A stretch of DNA of 64,000 nucleotides, taken from positions 3,038,001 through 3,102,000 of the forward strand of contig NZ_JAPEVI010000003.1 in assembly GCF_026240905.1 (NCBI RefSeq), given 5' to 3'. The number at the start of each line of letters is the position of its first letter. Positions within the stretch are counted from its first letter, which is position 1. Under the pieces are notes generated by a model. That model saw only the letters and a program-made list of their open reading frames with translations, was not told where the DNA came from and did no database searches. The DNA comes from Roseibium salinum. Its GTDB lineage: Bacteria > Pseudomonadota > Alphaproteobacteria > Rhizobiales > Stappiaceae. A program made the translations under genes and the position numbers. Below, one piece after another: positions 1 through 9,949 of the stretch.

Positions 1-225
1 GCGGCGACGCTGCCGACCGATCTTCTGGAGGAAGCGCGGCTGTTTTCAACCGATCTGTCCGTTCCCCCCAGGGCGGAGCTGGAGTGGGCCGCCGACCTGA
101 AGGACCTTGCTCAGGGGAACAGGGCCGGCCGGCGCTACTACGGGCAGCGGACATTGTTTCTGCCCGCCGCCCAGTCGGCACTCGCCGACTATGCCCTCGC
201 GGCACACGTTTTTTTGAGAACGTAG
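1..225 (+). CDS. 3' end of an unrecognised protein (partial at window edge)
   Basis: Frame 1 is open from the first base to a TAG at 223-225, giving the last 74 residues of a protein whose start lies outside the window. The codons are GC-rich at the third position as in the neighbours, and the composition is normal for a soluble protein: LPTDLLEEARLF early and RRYYGQRTLFLPAAQSAL near the end. I do not recognise the family. It could be a chance open frame, but 74 codons without a stop in good codon usage argues for a real C-terminus. Confidence 0.55.
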   Translation, partial: AATLPTDLLEEARLFSTDLSVPPRAELEWAADLKDLAQGNRAGRRYYGQRTLFLPAAQSALADYALAAHVFLRT

Positions 226-353
226 ACTCTGGAATTCTGCGTAAGGAAACCTACATAGCTGCTCAGCAGTGGACAACTTAGAGGCGATTCCACGCAAGCC
301 ATGCGCGTGATGACGTCCTGTGAGCCACCTGCAGGTATGCAAAGGAACAGGAT

Positions 354-446
354 ATGCTGACGACCCTTGCCTATTCGGCAAGCCTCCCGGCGATCGCGCT
401 CGGACTGATCGTGTATGTTTCAGTCGCGTGCGGGCTCGTCTACTAG
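354..446 (+). CDS. Small hydrophobic peptide, single predicted membrane segment
   Basis: A 30-codon frame starts at ATG 354 after a Shine-Dalgarno-like AAGGAACAGG (342-351) and ends at TAG 444-446. After MLTTLAYSASLPA the peptide is almost continuously hydrophobic (IALGLIVYVSVACGLVY), enough for one membrane-spanning helix. It sits between the end of the upstream gene and a strong intrinsic terminator at 532-560, as expected for a short independent transcript. No function can be assigned. A non-coding leader or chance frame remains possible. Confidence 0.45.
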   Translation: MLTTLAYSASLPAIALGLIVYVSVACGLVY

Positions 447-531
447 ATCTGAGCTCCCAGGGGTTCTTACTCAATTCGGACGCGATCCGGTAACGCGCCA
501 AGCTATGTTTCTTGCGCGTTCTCGGCGAAGG

Positions 532-560
532 AAAGCCGGTTCACACGAACCGGCTTTTTT
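532..560 (+). terminator. Intrinsic terminator
   Basis: AAAGCCGGTT, short loop, AACCGGCTTTTTT: a near-perfect stem followed by a run of six T on the plus strand. It closes the plus-strand region carrying the small peptide gene. The reverse strand also has A/T tails, so it may also stop the convergent VOC gene that ends at 602. Confidence 0.85.
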
Positions 561-601
561 GTGCGGCCTGAAACCTGTGGCGTTTCGATCCCGCGTCTTG
601 C

Positions 602-997
602 CTATTGGCCCGATGCATCGGTCATTTCCACCGGTGTCATCCATCCCTGAACGGCGCCGCCGGCATCCTTCAGAATTGCAATCCGGCCGATGCCCGGCAC
701 GTCGAAGGGCTCGCGCACGATCTCGCCGCCATGGGCCCTTGCCAGTTTCAGGCGCTTGTCCACATCGTCAACGGCGATATAGGACATCCAGTGTTCAGGC
801 ACGCCTTCAAATTCGGGTCCGGTCATCGGAAACAATCCACCGACCGGCTTGTCGCCGAGGTTTGCGAGGACGTAGGTGCCGGTCTCCATCGGCATCTCCG
901 TGAAGGTCCAGCCCAGGGACTGGCCGTAGAAGGTTCTGGCTTTCTCCACGTCCCGGGTCATCAGTTCATTCCAATGGAATATTCCGTGTTCGACCAT
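602..997 (-). CDS. VOC-family (glyoxalase/bleomycin-resistance fold) protein
   Basis: The 131-residue protein matches the vicinal-oxygen-chelate fold: two beta-alpha-beta-beta-beta modules. The first begins GIFHWNELMTRDVEKARTFY and the second HWMSYIAVDDVDKRLKLA. Proteins of this size and pattern (GIFHWNEL, FYGQSLGW, GGLFPM) are usually annotated as VOC family; most have unknown substrates. The possible metal ligands are H9 in the first strand, E63-H69 in the middle and the late strand around QGWMTP. The gene stands alone, convergent with the terminator at 532-560. Substrate cannot be read from sequence. Confidence 0.85.
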   Translation of the reverse strand: MVEHGIFHWNELMTRDVEKARTFYGQSLGWTFTEMPMETGTYVLANLGDKPVGGLFPMTGPEFEGVPEHWMSYIAVDDVDKRLKLARAHGGEIVREPFDVPGIGRIAILKDAGGAVQGWMTPVEMTDASGQ

Positions 998-1060
998 GCC
1001 TGGCCCTCCTTGTCCTTAGCGCACCCTAGCACCCCCGGCCGGCAAAACCATGACAATGCG

Positions 1061-1672
1061 CTACCGCCTGCCCTTGGCGCGGTAGCCGGGCAGGGACCAG
1101 CCGCGCAGGATCGCGCCGCCCCGCAGGAGAAGCGCCAAGGCGGCCGCAAGCGCGGCCGACACGGTTTGCGGAGCTCCCAGCTGCATCAGCACCACAAAAC
1201 TGCCGGCCCCGGCGAAGGCGGCGCTGACGTATATCTCCGGCTTGACGATGGAAGGCGGTTCGCGGGCGATCGTATCCCTCAGGATACCGCCGAAGGTCGC
1301 CGTCGAGACGCCCATGAGAACCGCGACGAGCACCGTATCGCCTACCGTCAAGGCCTTTGCGGCGCCCATCACGGAATAGGCCGAAATCCCGATCGCGTCG
1401 GCCCAACGCAGCGGCTTGCTGAACTGCTCGATCCGATAGGCGAAGAACCACAGGAAGATGCTGACGATCAGGCAGACCAGCAGATAGGCCTCGTTTTCCA
1501 CCCAGAAGACCGGCACGCCGAGCAGCAGGTCCCGCAAGGTTCCCCCGCCGATCCCCGTCAGGGTCGCGAAAAAGAGAAAGGCGATGAAGTCCAGCTGCTT
1601 GCGGGAGGCGATAATGCCGCCGGTAACGGCAAAGACCGCAACCCCCAGATAATCCAGCATCTGAAGCAGCAT
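1061..1672 (-). CDS. YicG/UPF0126 (TRIC-like) membrane protein
   Basis: A 203-residue, highly hydrophobic protein with about seven membrane segments and the duplicated glycine-rich signature of the UPF0126 family: GIGGGTLRDLLLG near residue 40 and TFGGILRDTIARE near residue 125. Bacterial members are related to TRIC cation channels; E. coli YicG has also been linked to glycine uptake. I chose the ATG at 1672 (MLLQMLDYLG) because GGAGAAAC lies just upstream and the first hydrophobic segment begins there. The frame stays open further upstream, but that stretch runs into the repeat element at 1838. Confidence 0.85.
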   Translation of the reverse strand: MLLQMLDYLGVAVFAVTGGIIASRKQLDFIAFLFFATLTGIGGGTLRDLLLGVPVFWVENEAYLLVCLIVSIFLWFFAYRIEQFSKPLRWADAIGISAYSVMGAAKALTVGDTVLVAVLMGVSTATFGGILRDTIAREPPSIVKPEIYVSAAFAGAGSFVVLMQLGAPQTVSAALAAALALLLRGGAILRGWSLPGYRAKGRR

Positions 1673-1837
1673 TGTTTCTCCTGGGCGTCTTGCGGGCGGG
1701 AGCCCGAAAGCTATCCGACGCCGGTGCCTGCCGCAAGGAAATGGCATCAAGCGGGGGATCAGCATGAGGGGCACGACTCTCTCCGGCTTGTCCTCAACTC
1801 TTTTCAGCGAATTGACCCCAAGCTCCTCCTCTCGGCG

Positions 1838-1981
1838 GTCATCCCCGGCTCGATCGGGGATCCATTGGCTTGTCTGGTTTTGCAAGAAGACTGGCATGGT
1901 TCACAGGATGTGCAGCACCCCCCTGCTTTCAAAGTCAGTTTCTCTGGAAATGATTGGATCCCCGATCAAGTCGGGGAAGAC
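1838..1981. repeat. Composite element with 28-29-bp inverted ends (REP/MITE-like)
   Basis: Arms at 1838-1866 and 1954-1981 are inverted copies of one sequence: GTCATCCCCGGCTCGATCGG continuing GGATCCA on the left, and GTCTTCCCCGACTTGATCGG continuing GGATCCA when the right arm is read on the minus strand. Each arm is itself partly palindromic (CCCCG...CGGGG). About 87 bp of unremarkable sequence lies between them. Similar TCATCCCCGG...CCGGGGATCCA repeats are, from memory, dispersed in many alphaproteobacterial genomes. The 454-bp gap 1673-2126 otherwise holds only the grpE terminator; I see no gene in it. Confidence 0.75.
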
Positions 1982-2067
1982 TCCAGGAGGTGACGCATTG
2001 CCGGTAGCCACTGGCCCCGGACCGCAGAGCCGGGAGCTTGCCCCATGGGACAAGGCTCCGCCACACA

Positions 2068-2106
2068 GCAAAAAGCCGCCCCGGCCTGGCCGGAACGGCT
2101 TTTCAA
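2068..2106 (-). terminator. Intrinsic terminator of grpE
   Basis: Read on the minus strand: AAAAGCCGTTCCGGCC, then GGGGCGGCTTTTTGC. The outer stem AAAAGCCG/CGGCTTTT encloses a GGCC-rich inner hairpin and is followed by five T. It lies 20 bp after the grpE stop. Confidence 0.8.
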
Positions 2107-2126
2107 AAGGGTCAGCGGATTAACGG

Positions 2127-2756
2127 TCAGGCGCTCTTGTCGACCGTCTGTCCGGCTTCGGACTGAGGCTGAGCGGCTTCTTTCGGCCCGCCCTTGGAGA
2201 CGCCGACCATGGCGGGGCGCAGGACGCGGTCACCGATGACGTAACCGGCCTGGACCACCTGGACGACCGTGTTGTTCGGCACTTCCGTGTTCGGGACCTC
2301 AAACATGGCCTGGTGGAAATTCGGATCGAATTTCTGGCCTTCCGGATTCAGCTTCCGCACGCCGTTCTTTTCAAGCTGATTGAGCAGGTCCCGCTCGATC
2401 ATCTCGACGCCTTCGATCAAGGCGGCGACACCGGCATCGGCATTTCTACGGTCCTCTTCCGGCAGCGCTTCCAGCGCGCGGTGCAGGTTGTCGGAGACGG
2501 TCAGGACGTCACGCGCGAAGCCGGAGACGGCATACTGGCGCGCGTCCTTGACTTCCTTTTCGGTGCGGCGGCGGAGATTTTCCATCTCGGCCATCGCCCG
2601 CAGGGCGCGATCCCGCAACTCGGCATTTTCGGCTCTCAAAACTTCGATCGGATCGTCTCCAGAGTCTTCGGCAGCGTCAGACTGCGCAGCCGCAGCTTCG
2701 GTTTCCGGGCTTACTTCTGCCGGCTGTTCTTCCGTGGTTTTGTTTTCGTCGCTCAT
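2127..2756 (-). CDS. grpE: GrpE, nucleotide exchange factor of DnaK
   Basis: The 209-residue protein has an acidic, disordered N-terminus ([18 protein letters not shown]), a long coiled coil ([20 protein letters not shown]...[11 protein letters not shown]) and the C-terminal beta domain with [20 protein letters not shown] and the closing [17 protein letters not shown]. This is the standard GrpE architecture and length. It releases ADP from DnaK in the cytoplasm. The ATG at 2756 is preferred to the upstream one at 2819, whose extra 21 residues are not GrpE-like. It lies downstream of trxA on the same strand (145-bp gap) and ends at a clear terminator. Confidence 0.95.
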   Translation of the reverse strand: MSDENKTTEEQPAEVSPETEAAAAQSDAAEDSGDDPIEVLRAENAELRDRALRAMAEMENLRRRTEKEVKDARQYAVSGFARDVLTVSDNLHRALEALPEEDRRNADAGVAALIEGVEMIERDLLNQLEKNGVRKLNPEGQKFDPNFHQAMFEVPNTEVPNNTVVQVVQAGYVIGDRVLRPAMVGVSKGGPKEAAQPQSEAGQTVDKSA

Positions 2757-2901
2757 GAATGTTCCGTTCGGCTCAGACTGTTTGCGGATGCTTATAAGAC
2801 TGGTCAGGCCGTTTTTCAAAGAGGATCGGCGGGCAAGCCAAAGCCTGTCCGCCGGATGCGCTCATATGGCCAGCGGCGGGACAGCCGCAAGAAAGCTGCG
2901 A

Positions 2902-3222
2902 TTACAGGGCGCTCTTGATCCAGTCGGACAATTTGCCTTTCGGTGCGGCGCCAACCTGGGTTGCCATCGGCTCACCATTCTTGAACAAGATGAGCATCGG
3001 GATGGACCGGACGCCGTATTTCATGGCCATGTCCTGGTTCTCGTCGATGTTGAGCTTGGTGATCTTCACCTGGCCGTTCAGCTCTTCTGAGATTTCTTCC
3101 AGCGCCGGGGCGATCATCTTACAGGGACCGCACCATTCCGCCCAGAAGTCGACAACGACCGGGCTGTCGGAATTCAGGACTTCGGTTTCGAACGAAGCAT
3201 CGGTGACTTGTGTGGTAGCCAT
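2902..3222 (-). CDS. trxA: Thioredoxin 1
   Basis: The 106-residue protein has the redox motif WCGPC (C31, C34), the preceding VVVDFWAEW strand and the cis-proline loop [14 protein letters not shown]. It is a cytoplasmic dithiol reductase for ribonucleotide reductase and other clients. It follows addA on the minus strand; addA-trxA adjacency is common in Rhizobiales. It probably shares transcription with addBA, with grpE downstream. Confidence 0.97.
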   Translation of the reverse strand: MATTQVTDASFETEVLNSDSPVVVDFWAEWCGPCKMIAPALEEISEELNGQVKITKLNIDENQDMAMKYGVRSIPMLILFKNGEPMATQVGAAPKGKLSDWIKSAL

Positions 3223-3307
3223 AGCAAGATCTCGTGGTTCTGTGGATCACGCCTACCCGATGTAAGCGTATCGGTTGGCACGAACGTAGGTAGCCATCGG
3301 CCCGCCG

Positions 3308-6300
3308 TCAAGTTGCTGTGCCGTCAGGTCGCAGGCCGGCGAAGGTTTCATTGAGGATCGGGGCGGGGATCTCCATCAGGTCGGGCGCCGCCGTCCAGAG
3401 CAGACAGGCGGAAATCTCCCTGTCCGGATAAATCCGCTTCAGCATTTCCCGGTAGACACAAAGCTGTGCACGATATTCCAGCGGAACGTCGGCAACGGTT
3501 CGGGGCGGGTTGAGATTGGTCTTGTAGTCGACGATCAAGACCCGGTTTTCCTCGACCAGCAAGCGGTCGATCTGTCCGGAAATCTCGATCTCGGCGCCGC
3601 CATGGGATCGAATCGTGCCGACCAGCGGCACTTCCGCCCGGGCGTGCGCGGAAAACAGCGGCTTGAACGTCTCGTTTCCGAGAATGTCGCCGACTTCGGC
3701 CAGCAGCGGCTCGCGGAAGCGTTCGAATTCCGGTTTCAGCGCCTGACGCAGATAGTTTCCCGCCGCGGCAAGGCGATCCTCTTCCGGAATGTCAGGCAGC
3801 AGCTCCAGCAGGCGGTGTATAAGCCGGCCGCGTTCCAGAGGCCAGGATGCGGGCTCCTTGCGGGCCCGGAGGCGGGACAGCGCCGGGACCGGTTCCACCC
3901 CTTCCTTTTCCTCCATCGCCTCGAAGGCCCGCGAGGGCTGCAGGCGTTTTTCCTCGGCAAAGGCCTGACGGGCTCCATGATCCATGACGGCAGCGGCGCC
4001 TCGTCCGTCTCCGGTGCTGCCGCCTTGCCGGTGGTACCGCTCATCGCCTGCCCGGGGCTCTGCCGCCAGCGCCAGGCGACGACCTCGCCGTTCGCGCCGG
4101 TGAGTTCCCGGGCTTCCGGCTTCAGGGCGCGTTCGACCATCGAATACCAGCAATTCTCGTGAGCGCCGCGCTTCGGCTCCCAGCCGCAGACGATCAGCCG
4201 GTCCTCGGCCCGGGTGAGCGCCACGTAAAGCAGGCGGCGGTATTCCTCCTCCTGGGCCTCGCGCAGGGCCTCGACGGCGTCGTCGTGCCAGGGCATGCGG
4301 TTGGCCTTTGACGGCAGCCAGACAAGGGCGGGCGGCAGAAGATCGTTGTCCAGGCGCCTGCGCGGCAGGAAACACGGGTCGTGGATCGCGCTGACCGGCG
4401 GTGCCCCCGGATCGACCAGAATGACGATCCGGGCTTCGAGGCCCTTGGAGCCATGCACGGTCATGATCCTGACCATGCCCTTGGTGTTGGTGAGTTCGCG
4501 CTTGATTTCCGTCGGGGCGGCCGCCATCCAGGCGAGAAAGCCTTCCAGGCCCGGCGTACCCGCCTGCTCGTGGGCGATCGTCAGCGCCAGGAACTCGTCG
4601 AGGACGTCGTCGACCTCCACGCCGAGCCGGGCCCGGAAAGCCTGGCGGCCGCCGTCGGCACCGAGCAGCCGGGCATAGAACTCGTACGGCGGAACGAAAT
4701 CGGCACGGCCGCGCCAGTCTTCCAGTTTCGCCCGGACGGCCCGCCACTTGCCGGAGCCGTCGGAACGCTTGACCAGCATCTGCCAGAGCGTACCGGGCCG
4801 GCCCTTTTCAGGCGTTTCGCGCGCGATTTCCAGAAGATCGTCATCGGTAAGGTCAAAGAGCGGGCTCTTGAGCACGCATGCCAGCGACAGATCGTCTTCC
4901 GGCAACAGCAGAAAGTGCCCGAGCGCCGCCAGATCCTGGACGGCGATGTGGTCGGTGAGCACAAGCCGGTCGCTGCCGGCGGCCGGAATATCGAACTGCT
5001 TGAGTTCCCGGTTGAGCGCTTCGACGAAGGGACCGCGCTTGCGCACGAGAACCATCACATCGCCCGGCTCCGCCGTTCCCTCGCGCATCCAGCCGGCGAT
5101 TTCCGCAGCGATGCGCCTTGCGAGTTTCAGCATCGGACTGCCGGAGCCGACGTGGTCGACGGGCAAGCGCCAGTCGTCCGGCTCCTCGATGTCCGCCTCC
5201 GCTTCCAGGGGCCAGAGATCGACGATCCCCGGATCCTTGCGGAGCGCCTCATGGACGGGTGGCGTCACTTCCTGGGAGAGGCCCTTGTGCGCGCTCGCGT
5301 CGTGAAACACCTTGTCGACCGCGCCCAGAACATCCGGCGTCGAACGGAAGGACAGCTGCAGGTTGACCGAATGGAACTCCTGCTCTGCCGCGCCCGCCTG
5401 CGTCGAGAACGCCCGGCGCATCGCATCGAAATAGGCGGGAACCGCTCCCTGAAAGGAATAGATCGACTGCTTCTCGTCGCCCACGGCGAACAGCGTGCGG
5501 GTCCTCTCGTGGGATCCGGCGCCGACGAAGAACTCCGAGGCCAGGGCCTGGACCACTTCCCACTGGCGCGGACTGGTGTCCTGGGCCTCGTCGACGAGAA
5601 TGTGATCCAGCCCCTGATCGAGCTTGTATTGCACCCACTGGGCGGCATCGGATTTCTGCAGGAGCGTGGCGGTCTTGACCACAAGGTCCTCGAAATCGAG
5701 GAAGCCCCTGGCCGTCTTTGCCTGCTCGTAGTGGCGGATGACCGCCTCGGCGAGCCGCAGAAGGGACACGGAGCCCTCAAAGGTCGCGACCTTGCAGCGT
5801 TCTTCCAGCAGCGCCAGCAAGCGCGCCTGTTCGCCCGTGAGCGCGTCGACCATCTGCGGGAACATCTCCGCCAGTTTTTTGGTCGCCAGCGATTTGCGCG
5901 GTTCCAGCTTCGAGGTGAGAAAAATCTGCTGCCAGGCCTCCCGGAAGGCCGCCGGGTCCTGCAGGGCATGCGCCGCGAGCAGGTCCTGCGCCCGGGCCTG
6001 ATCGGTCTTGGTGCCCGTGTTCAGCGCTTCCGCATAGCTGAGGCAGGTGTTCCGGTCGAAGGGGCATTCCGCCTTGAAGCGGGCATCGAAGTCCGCGAGC
6101 CGGGCAGAAGGGTCCACCTCCAGCAGTCCGGCCAGTTCGGCAAGGGCGGTTTCCAGGTCGCCTGCATCGACGGTCCAGCGGCGGAAGGCATCGCGGTTCT
6201 GGATGAGTTCGTCGAGCGCCTTCTGGGCTCCGCCGTCGCTCATCAGGTCGATCACGGAGGCAAGAGCCTTCCCGAAGGCGCTCGCCGGTTCCGTCTCGGC

Positions 6301-6807
6301 CCTGTGCAGGACGCCGGCACGGGCCTCGGCCATCAGCTCGGCGGCGACGCGGTCGTCCAGCACCGAAAAATGTCCCGCCACGTTGGCTTCCAGCGGAAAC
6401 TGGTGCAGCAGCGCCTCGCAGAAGCCGTGGATGGTCTGGATCTTCAGCCCGCCCGGCGTCTCCAGCGCGCGGGCAAAGAGGCGCCGGGCCATGGCCAGGC
6501 GCGCGGCGTTCGGCCTGCGGCCCTCGATATCCTCAAGCTCCTGCGCCAGCGCCGTGTCTTCCATGGTCACCCAGGTGCCGAGGATCTTGAAGACGCGGGT
6601 CGCCATTTCGGCGGCGGCAGCCTTGGTGAAGGTCAGCGCCAGGACGCGCGACGGGTCGGTTCCGTCGAGCAGCAGCCGCACGACGCGGCGGGAGAGCACG
6701 AAGGTCTTGCCGGAGCCCGCATTGGCGCTCACCCAGGCGGAGGCGCGCGGGCGGGAGGCGAGGTCCTGGCGTTCCCGGGTCAGCTGCGGGATCTGAAAAC
6801 CGCTCAT
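3308..6807 (-). pseudogene. addA: AddA, ATP-dependent helicase/nuclease subunit, frameshifted
   Basis: AddA and AddB form the recombination helicase-nuclease of Rhizobiales (RecBCD counterpart). The frame from ATG 6807 (MSGFQIPQLTRERQ) carries the UvrD-type helicase: Walker A SANAGSGKTFVLSRR, ILVDEAQDTSPRQW, and motifs LQLSFRSTPDV and VRIMTVHGSKGLEARIV. It leaves frame just after SWIMEP near 3975. The next frame resumes with RQAFAEEKRLQPSRAFEAM and continues through the nuclease domain (GQIDRLLVEENRVLIVDYKT) to a stop at 3308. The span of 3,500 bases is one short of a multiple of three; restoring one base in the CCC run gives a normal 1,166-residue AddA. The start overlaps the addB stop by ATGA. 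It may be a sequencing error rather than a true pseudogene. Confidence 0.9.
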
Positions 6808-9800
6808 GCCGGCTCCTCGCTGCCAAGGCTCCATTCCTGGGTGCGGGCCAGATGATCGTAGTCGCCACCCATCTGCCGCTCGCGCATCACCCGGGCGCGG
6901 GAGAGATAACCGGTCTCCTCCTTGCCGTAATGGGCGATCAGTTGCTCCAGCCGTGTCCAGGCATCTTCAACCAGATCCTCCAGCTGCGTTTCCTTCGGGT
7001 TGCGCATTGCTTCCAGCACCGCGTCCGTGCCGCCTTTGAGCTGCAGGTAGAGCAGCTCGGAAATCCCGGCATCCGCCGGCACGTCCCTGAAGCCGAAGCG
7101 CCTGATCATCGCCGCTTCCAGCGGCAGCTGCGGTGACAGCAAGGCTTCCACCTGCTTGTGCGAGGGCACCTGCCCGGTCTTGTAGTCGATGACGGACAGG
7201 CCGCCGTCGACCAGAAGATCGATCCGGTCGGCACGGCCGCGCAGGCGGAAGTCGAAACCTGGCAGTTTCAGGTCAACCCCGCCGCCGATCTCCAGAAAGC
7301 GCTGCCGGACACGTTTCGCGCGCGCCGCCTCATAGGCCACAAAGCCCGCGGCAATCCTTTGAAAGCGCGGCCACCAGAGCGCCCGGATGGCCGGGAAGGC
7401 GTCCAGTGGTTCGAAAAGCTCCTCGCCGATCTCCGTCAACGCCGCGACGGCGCTGTCGTCGAACGGGCCGGACCAGACGGTCAGGAACCTGGCGAGCGCG
7501 TCGTGAACGAGGTTGCCCTTGTCCGCCGCGCCCGGTTCGCCGCCGATCGGATCGACCGGCTGCAATTCCAGGACATGGCGGGCGAAGATCGCGTAAGGAT
7601 CGCGGATGAGGCGCTCGATTTCGGTGATCGACAGGGATTTCGGCCGTGCCGCGAGCGCCGGCCTGGGATTGGGACGGGCAGCCGGCCGCACCGGGTGGTC
7701 CGACCGGTCCAGACGCGCCGCGAGCCCGGTATAGGCCTTGCCCCGTTCTTCCATCGCGCCGGTGATCGCCGGACCCGCAAGCGTGGTGAGCCGCTGCAGC
7801 CAGCGCGAGGCGACGGTGGGCGCGCCGTCGGCGCGGGCCGAGCGGGTCAGAAGCACGCGCCTTGCGCCCATGCCCTGGACGAAATCATGTGCCGACGCGC
7901 CGAGGCGGCGCTCCGGCGGCTCCAGCCCGATACCGCGCTTCATCGGCCGGTTGAGCCAGGGATCGTTGCGCGTGCGCTGCGGCCAGACGCCTTCGTTCAG
8001 CCCGCCCAGGATGACGAAGTCGAAGGACTGCAGCCGCGCTTCCATGGGACCGAGGATCTGCACCCTCTTGTCACCCGGCAGGCGGCGGCGGACCGCCTGG
8101 GCCGACATGAGAGCCGGGAGAACCGAAGGCCATTCGCCGGGCGGGATTTCCAGCCCGCTCGCTTCGGCCTCCAGGAGACCGGTCAGGAACTGCGCCAGCG
8201 CATCGCCGGCTTCGCCGGCAAAGAGTTCGTCGACGGAGCCGGCCTCATCGACGGCAACCGCCTGCAGCACATCGGCATGGCGTCTTGCTAGTTCAGTGAC
8301 GGAGACGGGCTCGAAGGTGGCCGACAGTTCCTCGAGCGGCGCCAGTGCGCGGCCAAGGCGCTCGACGAGATTCGCGATGACGTCCCAGTCGCCGTCGTGG
8401 ATCTTCTTCCAGCGCGGGGTGTGGGCCTTGCCGGCATCGTCCCGGCTGGCTGTCACGGCCGCCCGCAGGCCCTCGGTGCCGGGCCGCGCACGCGGGCCGC
8501 GCAACACACCGCGCTCCAGCGCCCGCGCCGCGGAGCGAATATCCTTGACCGGCAGGCCCAGCCGGGTGAGCGGGTGTTTCAGGAGCGCCAGCAGGTCGAT
8601 CGGCTCGCAGCCGCCAAGGGCCAGTTTCGCGGCCAGCAGGGCAAGGATCGCGGGCGCGGTCTGGTCCAGCGGCCGGCCGGCACTGTCGTCGACCTGGATG
8701 TTCCAGCGCGCCAGTTCGGCCGCCACCCGGCGCGTCAGCATGCGGTCCGGCGATATCAGCGCGGAGGTTTCTCCCCGCTCGATCGTTTCGCGCAGGGCAA
8801 TCGCAACGCCCAGGGCCTCGTCCGCCTCGTTGCGCGCGGTCATGATCGAAACGTTGTTCAGAGCTTCGGCTCGCTGCTCCTGGGATCGCGCGGCGAGATA
8901 TTGGGTCCAGCCGTCCGACGTGTCGGCGGGCCTCAGGGCTTCGGACACCAGTTCCTCGCGCAAGGCGCGTTCAGGTTCCGGCGCAGGTCCGAGCGCCCGC
9001 ACATCCGTCCGCCTGACACCAAGCCGGTCCAGAAGCTGCTTGAGCGAATACTGGGGATGGGACGGCAGCGTCGCCTCACCGCGCGGCTGGAACAGCGGCC
9101 CGGCCGTGTGCGCGCCGCGCTGGCCGAGCGCCGCCCAGGAACGGTCGTCCAGGTGGTGGTCGAGGCCCGGCAGCACGATGACGCCCTGCTCCAGTCCCGC
9201 AACGACCTTCAGAAGTTCCGCCGTTGCCGGCACGGATCCGGTCACCCCGGCGACGATAACCGGGCCAGTCTCCCGGGCTTGCGCGAGGCGCTGTGCTTCC
9301 CGGCGGATCAGGGCGGATCGCCGCGCCTTCGGATCCATCTGGCGAAGCTCGGCCAGATGCGCGGGCCAGGCCTCCTGCACGATCTTCAGGAAGTCGAGCG
9401 TGATCTGCCAGTAGCGGGCATGGTCTTCCGGAACGAGGCCGGCAAGTTCGGACCAGTCGGCTTCTTCGGTCTGGACCTCGTCCATCAGGGTGAGCAGGTC
9501 GCCCGCAAGCCAGGCGGCATCGGCCGTCGACGCGGGCACGCCGAGGGGCTCGTCCGAGCGCAGGCTCAGCGCCTCGCGCCGCAACATGCCCTTCCAGGCC
9601 TTCACCAGACGGGTCATGGCCAGATGGCGTTCAAGCAGCGGCATGGCGGGCGGCAGCGCTTCCATGTCGGCTTCGCTGGTCAGGCCCTGAGCATCCTCGT
9701 CCGCGTCGCCGACGGGCCGAATGGCGGGCAGCAGCACCGGCGTGCCGCCGAACTTCTGCTGGAAGAGCTCCGGCAGCAGGCGCGCCGCCCGGCGGGTCGG

Positions 9801-9947
9801 CAGATAGAGCGTGGCGGCGGCGAGTTGCAGCGGATCGTCCAGGGGACGGAACCCGGGTATCAGCGTGCCGTCCACCAACGTGTCGACGAGCGTCTTCAGA
9901 AACGGAACGGACGGGGAAACGGAATAGAGGCGCGTTCGCTCATCCAT
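6804..9947 (-). CDS. addB: AddB, double-strand break repair nuclease subunit
   Basis: The 1,047-residue protein matches alphaproteobacterial AddB. It has an N-terminal degenerate helicase region (ATLYLPTRRAARLLPELF), central FVILGGLNEGVWPQRTRNDP and FVQGMGARRVLLTRSARADG, and a C-terminal PD-(D/E)XK nuclease with LRGRADRIDLLVDGGLSVID followed by YKTGQVPSHKQVEALLSPQL. With AddA it resects double-strand breaks for RecA loading. The stop overlaps the addA start, and the start lies 2 bp after the nucleotidyltransferase stop, so the genes are translationally coupled. Confidence 0.95.
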   Translation of the reverse strand: MDERTRLYSVSPSVPFLKTLVDTLVDGTLIPGFRPLDDPLQLAAATLYLPTRRAARLLPELFQQKFGGTPVLLPAIRPVGDADEDAQGLTSEADMEALPPAMPLLERHLAMTRLVKAWKGMLRREALSLRSDEPLGVPASTADAAWLAGDLLTLMDEVQTEEADWSELAGLVPEDHARYWQITLDFLKIVQEAWPAHLAELRQMDPKARRSALIRREAQRLAQARETGPVIVAGVTGSVPATAELLKVVAGLEQGVIVLPGLDHHLDDRSWAALGQRGAHTAGPLFQPRGEATLPSHPQYSLKQLLDRLGVRRTDVRALGPAPEPERALREELVSEALRPADTSDGWTQYLAARSQEQRAEALNNVSIMTARNEADEALGVAIALRETIERGETSALISPDRMLTRRVAAELARWNIQVDDSAGRPLDQTAPAILALLAAKLALGGCEPIDLLALLKHPLTRLGLPVKDIRSAARALERGVLRGPRARPGTEGLRAAVTASRDDAGKAHTPRWKKIHDGDWDVIANLVERLGRALAPLEELSATFEPVSVTELARRHADVLQAVAVDEAGSVDELFAGEAGDALAQFLTGLLEAEASGLEIPPGEWPSVLPALMSAQAVRRRLPGDKRVQILGPMEARLQSFDFVILGGLNEGVWPQRTRNDPWLNRPMKRGIGLEPPERRLGASAHDFVQGMGARRVLLTRSARADGAPTVASRWLQRLTTLAGPAITGAMEERGKAYTGLAARLDRSDHPVRPAARPNPRPALAARPKSLSITEIERLIRDPYAIFARHVLELQPVDPIGGEPGAADKGNLVHDALARFLTVWSGPFDDSAVAALTEIGEELFEPLDAFPAIRALWWPRFQRIAAGFVAYEAARAKRVRQRFLEIGGGVDLKLPGFDFRLRGRADRIDLLVDGGLSVIDYKTGQVPSHKQVEALLSPQLPLEAAMIRRFGFRDVPADAGISELLYLQLKGGTDAVLEAMRNPKETQLEDLVEDAWTRLEQLIAHYGKEETGYLSRARVMRERQMGGDYDHLARTQEWSLGSEEPA

Positions 9948-9949
9948 CC

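Noticed and set aside
605..1993. 462-codon plus-strand frame opposite the VOC and YicG genes
   Set aside because: Low-complexity His/Gln/Arg-rich translation, running antisense to two real genes and through the repeat element.
4381..6855. 824-codon plus-strand open frame opposite addA
   Set aside because: Antisense shadow; no domain, and the real AddA motifs are on the other strand.
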